Positions 59,475-64,000 of a DNA stretch of 64,000 bases are shown here, one piece after another. The stretch is from Hofstenia miamia (Eukaryota > Xenacoelomorpha > Acoela). The stretch is taken from NCBI GenBank assembly GCA_004352715.1, contig SCFE01000081.1, positions 1,474,293-1,538,292 of the forward strand, given 5' to 3'. The notes beneath the pieces are model-generated. The model was not told the DNA's origin and searched no databases. It worked only from the letters and a program-made list of their open reading frames with translations. The first letter of the stretch is position 1, and each line of letters begins with the position of its first letter. The position numbers were made by a program, and so were the translations under genes.

Positions 59475-60074
59475 TTAAATAGCAGGCTGGTGACATTCTT
59501 TTGGAAATCCTGTGAACTCAGTTATTTCTTTTGCATTACTAATATCATAAATATTATTGTTTGGTTGTTTTATAAGAGTAAGCTTAGCTGGTAGACACGT
59601 AGCTTTGTCAAAAAGTACTTCTCTTGGATTTGCAACGTTATCTGCTTCTACAGTCTTATATTGCAAATACGTCACCCCGTCAACTGTCACTTCTTTGTCG
59701 AATTTCGTATTTTGCAGCAGTGGGAATTTAACCTTTAGGCCTTGTAGATACTTTCTATTGCATGTACAATTAGAGAGGTCCTTTGTTAAGCTGCAAAGGA
59801 TGGGGTTATTTTTGAAATTGAAGAAGCCGTATCGAGTCTTTGAGTCGGAATAGAATATTTTGTTGCTACTGGCATTATACTGAACGAAAAGCTTTCTATA
59901 ACCTTTAGTAAAAACTGCTTCATAAGAAATGCTATACGGATCACACACATCTTGAGGATCTTGCTCTTCGTCATTGCTTTTGGATGGCATTGCAAAGAAG
60001 CACACCAGGCATACGGCAACAATTAATGCTAGGATTCCTGATGCTAGAACAATGTGAGTTATCTTCATTATCAA
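59475..60074 (-). CDS. Membrane-anchored or secreted protein, ependymin/LVN1.2-like (tentative)
   Basis: A single-exon frame of 199 codons with an initiating ATG at 60074. Residues 7-29 form one strong hydrophobic segment (HIVLASGILALIVAVCLVC), a signal peptide or type II anchor. An acidic linker follows, and an extracellular part of about 155 residues with six cysteines (44, 94, 103, 105, 160, 194) and sequons at N67 and N102. The ending FTGFPKEC and the spacing of cysteines recall the ependymin/LVN1.2 group of lipid-binding-like secreted proteins, but this is an impression without alignment. No intron is evident. No AATAAA was seen just downstream. Confidence 0.6.
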   Translation of the reverse strand: MIMKITHIVLASGILALIVAVCLVCFFAMPSKSNDEEQDPQDVCDPYSISYEAVFTKGYRKLFVQYNASSNKIFYSDSKTRYGFFNFKNNPILCSLTKDLSNCTCNRKYLQGLKVKFPLLQNTKFDKEVTVDGVTYLQYKTVEADNVANPREVLFDKATCLPAKLTLIKQPNNNIYDISNAKEITEFTGFPKECHQPAI

Positions 60075-60478
60075 CTCTTAGCAAAGTAGGTTTTGAATTG
60101 AATTTAAGTGGACGTTGATCATTTATATTATTTATTTGTTTATTCAAATACAGATTTAGCAAATCCTCCAATCGTATGCTATTTGTGAACATCTACTCGA
60201 TTAGTACCAAACCACGAACCAAAATATATGCAGTGAATTATATTTAGATGATTTTTACTAAGAATAATAGCATTCACTTATTGCTTGCTTACTGCTGCCA
60301 CTAAATATATTGGCATAATGGTTACACATTTAAATGCATCAAGCAAAGTTCTGTTCGTCATATGTAGCGTAGCTCAAAGTTGGAAGCCGTTTCCAAACTT
60401 TTATGCAATCAGCATCACTCAATTGACCGCCAGCGAAAGTTCGCATCGGCCAAATTTTCCATTCAGTCATAATATTTG
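60075..60478. other. Upstream region of the 60074 gene
   Basis: It should hold that gene's promoter. No specific element could be assigned. Confidence 0.3.
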
Positions 60479-61150
60479 CAGTGTTGCAAGTGGGTCATCC
60501 CTACTGACCCATGACCCACAGTGACCCACGTTCCATTGAACCGTAACTCACGCAGTGCTGACCCGCTGACCCATCTGAATGCAAATTTATAAATATAATA
60601 TATTTCCTTAAAAAAATTAGTCAACAAATCAAATCAGTTTTGTCGTTGTGCACAAGAATAGGAAGGGCCTCCACAGTTTCATCTGCAAGTTGGCTTCTTG
60701 AAGGCATGACTATGTGACTCAAAGAAGAAAAATACCTTTCTATCTCTGCAGATGCTTCTTGAATTACAAATATCTGGCATGCAATAGCTAAAGGTATTCT
60801 AAAATCGAATCGCTTCTCATGCCAAAACATTAAAAGATCAAACAGATGTTGATTTTCGCTAGAAATTTTATCATCAAAATTAACATATCGCCTAACTTCT
60901 ATTTGGCATTTCTTCTTGTATTCATCATACGTAAGTATTTTATCGTTTGGCTTAGTGTTGCAAGTGCATGCTAAAAAATATGCAAAGGGATCCATTTTAG
61001 GCATTTTCTTTTGCTAATAGTTGAGTCACCTGTGCTTTCCATATTATCAAAAATTTATAAAAATGTGCTGTCTGTATTACAATTGGTTCAACCCTATTGA
61101 TTCACAAAACACACTAACCCACGTAGAAAGGTGACCCACGTGCAACTCTG
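60479..61150 (-). mobile_element. Deleted hAT element with transposase C-terminus
   Basis: The ends are CAGTGTTGCAAGTGGGTCA and, reverse-complemented from the right, CAGAGTTGCACGTGGGTCA, with further GTGACCCAC repeats just inside, a subterminal pattern usual for hAT elements. A minus-strand frame (60621-61004, 127 codons) matches the hAT C-terminal dimerisation region: ASAEIERYFSSLSHIVMPSR, then ADETVEALPILVHN. The rest of the transposase is missing. No matching 8-base duplication was found at these ends. Confidence 0.75.
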
Positions 61151-62791
61151 TGGTAAGCTGCCTCAATCAACCGCACTCCAAAAAATTTCAACTCTGTATA
61201 AAATCACGTGTTAAGTCCTTTTTCCATCTCATCTCAATAAATTAATTGTATTACATCTCTTTCTTCTCTCACTCTATTTTTCCATATTGATTCTGCCTTG
61301 ATTTTAAAAGGTCCGAGCTGTAACCTCAAAAACTGTTGAATCCTTACATTTTTGAAAGCACTCCCACTGAAAGCATATTGAAGAACATGTTGCTGTTATA
61401 AAGTAGGAAACTGAAATCCAAAATTCATTTTTTGAAATTTAACATTATTTATAATCCTATCTTTAGAATTTCAAATTCAGCATCCTAAAGACTTCGAAGC
61501 GGATCGGATCAATAAACTCGGACAGATTTTAGTGTCTTGTATATAAATTTATCAAGTTAAATTAAATAGGTTTTTTTAAGAATTGTCTCGGCTGATTAAA
61601 AGATTCCTTAAATTATTACTTTTGATCAAATCGTCTTTCTATGTCCATGTTGTGGCATAGTATGGAAATGTGCGTCGGTATAATTCCATTGCAATATGAA
61701 AACTAAGTATTGGAATCATGAAGCTGTGGTATTGTGGAAGGTTTACATCAGAGAATAGATAAGTTTGTGTTCATGTAAGGGAAGTTGATAACTATGTATA
61801 GTATAGCAAAAGTTCAATAGATATCAATTATTTGATAATATATACGAAGATGTGATATAAACAATTTTGCAAAAGTATATTTACACACGAATTTTATAAC
61901 TATTATGACTTATTTCTTTTGTGTATTGGCACAGACTTTACATTCTTTTATGATATTTATGTAAATATAATTTTTGATAAAGACATCTTTCTTTCTGCCA
62001 ATGATTTACTTTTTATAATGCTAAGTAATCTCACTGTTGCCCTTTTGGTTCTTCCACATCTTGGCAATTTAATAAATGATCCTTTTAATTAAAATTGTTT
62101 AACAGTTTTTCACACACTGGTTATTGATATTTGAAAAATTCAGTTGTCGTTTTCCCATTTTCTTGATTTTAGGATAGCTTATCTTTCTTTGGCCGTCAAA
62201 TGGGGCAATTTTTTAATGGCCATTGCTTAAATCAAAAAAATTAAAATGCTTCAAAATAGTAACAACTATTAAAGCTGTAATGCAAATGTGATCACCCTTG
62301 TTTAGTGGAAATGAGAAATCATGTTCATGCATGGCAATCAATTAGTGTCATCAAATCCAGATTTTTTTACAATATTAGTCAGCTTAAACTTCCTTTTGCA
62401 ACGCTTATTTTGAATTAGATAAACAATAACTAGTGATGTATAGTGATATACAAATGAATGCGTTGGAAAACTCTGTAAATTTATATGATATACAAATACA
62501 AATGTTAATTAATAGTAAACCATAAATTATGTAGTTTTTCTCAAATGATAAACCTCTATTATATTATATTAAAAATATATCTTGTAAACGTACTTTTGCA
62601 ATTTACTGTATAAAAAAGACAAAATATGACAGCAAGCGAATAGCCAGAATATATCTATATTTGGAAAGGTAGTTCGCATAATTTTTTCTGTGAATACTTT
62701 CCTTTCCGCTTTTTAAGAAATTATGGATGGTGATTTATCAAGATTTAATTGCGCATGCACAGTACAAAACATGATGATGACATTCATTATG
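61151..62791. other. Intergenic, nothing recognised
   Basis: AT-rich stretch without a supported gene, repeat or splice pattern. Confidence 0.35.
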
Positions 62792-62793
62792 TA

Positions 62794-63385
62794 CAGGGTT
62801 ATTCAAAAGTCCCCGGCAGTTAACAAAACATATTTTTAAACAACGAACTTAAAACTGCTTTTTCTAACTCTACCACTTCTACGACATCAGTGTGCAGACG
62901 ATGAATTGGGAGAGATACTGCATCATTTTTTCAAAAAAGGTAGTTCCTTTTTTCAAAAGAAGAAAACAAATGCTTTTGCAACTAGCGGCGCATCCTCTCA
63001 TTACGCACTCAACACTCAGAGAATTTTAAATGAACAGATGCTAAATCAGTATTTTAGATGACGAGGGCGGGCAGGTCCCAGATCTCACAGTCTACGGCCT
63101 TTAGCATTGGTCGTTCCTGCGCAATGAAGTGTCAAAGCCTGCTGGATCAACTCGCAACTCTAATCGAAAATGAACTTCAAGCAATACCCATTGCAATGTT
63201 CTGAAATGCCTTCCGCAACATCCCCAGACGTTGACAGCAGTTTGTGGACAATGATGGGGTCTCTTTGAAATGTAATCTTAACTTATTCAGTATTTTTTAA
63301 ATATTTTGTTAAAAAATATAATAATTTTTTAAATAACATGTAAATAATATGTTTTTTAACTGCCAGGGACATTTAAATTACCCTA
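62794..63385 (+). mobile_element. Deleted mariner-like element
   Basis: Terminal repeats of about 30 bases: CAGGGTTATTCAAAAGTCCC at the left and, reverse-complemented, TAGGGTAATTTAAATGTCCC at the right. TA lies on each side (62792-62793, 63386-63387). The interior keeps decayed transposase text in broken frames, including SLLDQLATLIENELQAIPIA and QQFVDNDG near the 3' end, typical of the C-terminal tail of mariner-type transposases. The catalytic region is deleted. Confidence 0.7.
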
Positions 63386-63387
63386 TA

Positions 63388-63667
63388 TTTTAAGTGATTG
63401 AATTTTAAATGCTTTTCGTTTATATCCTTTAACAATGTTCGGATAGACATAAAGTAAACTCGCCAAATGGAATCAATATGATGAGCAGTGCAAATGATTA
63501 CTAAAAAGTTAATTCAAAATAAAGCAGAAATTTAAAAAATTTTATTAAATTTTTATATTTTTTAGTCAGAGATCGAATCGGATTGGATTGGATCTCAATT
63601 TTGAGAAAACGTCGGATCAATTTCGAATCCAAGAACTTTAAAAAAATGTAGATATTATACATTATAT
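63388..63667. other. Intergenic, nothing recognised
   Basis: Short AT-rich spacer between the mariner remnant and the GC-rich patch. Confidence 0.3.
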
Positions 63668-64000
63668 ATTCATTGTGGTCGGGGTTACTCTACCAGTCAA
63701 CGGACTGAAGAGTGGGTGGCAACAGATCAGCTCTGGCACTTCCCTTAGAAGTGTGCAGGCCGGCTTAATCATGCTTGCACTCTGGCGACCCCTGGCACGC
63801 AGAGTGCTGATCTGTGTTGAGTCTGATCAGCAGAGAGTGAAGCCGAAGGCCGAGCTTCATGAGAGGGTTGCGCCTCTCTACAGCTTTCGCCAACCAAGGC
63901 TACTAACTGAGGTAACTCGTGAGCACCTACCGTCTGCCTGTTATAGAGATCCTGATTATTTAGGAGATATTTAACACTTGTAGTGCAAAGCACCAAGTGA
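63668..64000. other. GC-rich patch at window end, unidentified
   Basis: Clearly richer in G and C than its surroundings, and open on both strands for 75-99 codons, but neither translation resembles a known family. The minus strand contains TAGCCTTGGTTGGCGAAAGC; CCTTGGTTGGC is shared with the 5' part of the R4/Dong-like element (about 9140). It may be a LINE or SINE end running beyond the window. Confidence 0.35.

Noticed and set aside
59557-59853. 98-codon + strand frame
   Set aside because: Antisense of the single-exon gene at 59475-60074, which has a coherent signal/anchor segment and cysteine pattern.
1-64000. CRISPR arrays, operons or other prokaryotic systems
   Set aside because: No spaced direct repeats of CRISPR type, no Shine-Dalgarno-led gene strings; introns and transposon families show a eukaryotic nuclear genome.

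Overview
The window is nuclear DNA of an AT-rich animal. Evidence: spliced genes with GT..AG introns up to 4.8 kb, AATAAA poly(A) signals, TTAGGG-type telomere repeats, long (TA)n microsatellites, and a dense load of decayed LINEs and DNA transposons. The telomere motif argues against most arthropods. The mix would suit a cnidarian, a tunicate or another aquatic invertebrate; the species cannot be named from the sequence. The assembly has five long N gaps (four of them inside (TA)n runs) and six single-N joins, several of which sit on demonstrable assembly errors.

Layout. 1-9345: a small inverted-repeat element with hammerhead-like motifs, then a decayed LINE on + whose (ATT)n tail is split by an R4/Dong-like LINE on -. 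10629-19097: a six-exon septin gene on - (528 codons) with a possible alternative first exon. Its 3.9 kb intron 5 holds a TTAA-flanked transposon and a short hAT element with a perfect 8-bp target duplication. 23450-31514: a four-exon gene on - that I reconstructed by matching splice phases. It encodes an unfamiliar 485-residue protein with two four-helix membrane units, and its first intron contains a 1.9 kb hAT-like element. 32630-35460: a Tx1/L1-like LINE with an assembly insert. 36569-38747: a second, inverted copy of the hAT-like element. 38900-40030: another LINE remnant on -.

40822-49950: a cluster of intronless genes for proteins with a Sec23-type zinc finger and an intact-MIDAS von Willebrand A domain. 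There is one complete copy, one truncated duplicate and one copy scrambled by the assembly. All three promoters share the palindrome ATTGCGCAAT about 36 bases before the ATG. 50973-55500: hAT-like terminal fragments, a palindromic MITE and a LINE 3' fragment. 55938-55988: a head-to-head interstitial telomere repeat. 57701-58516: two probable terminal exons of an unidentified gene on +. 59475-60074: a single-exon membrane-anchored or secreted protein on -. 60479-64000: a deleted hAT element, a deleted mariner and a GC-rich patch.

The genes do not form an operon or an obvious pathway. The strongest biological items are the duplicated four-helix membrane protein, the zinc finger/vWA cluster with its patchy divergence and shared promoter element, and the hammerhead-like motifs.
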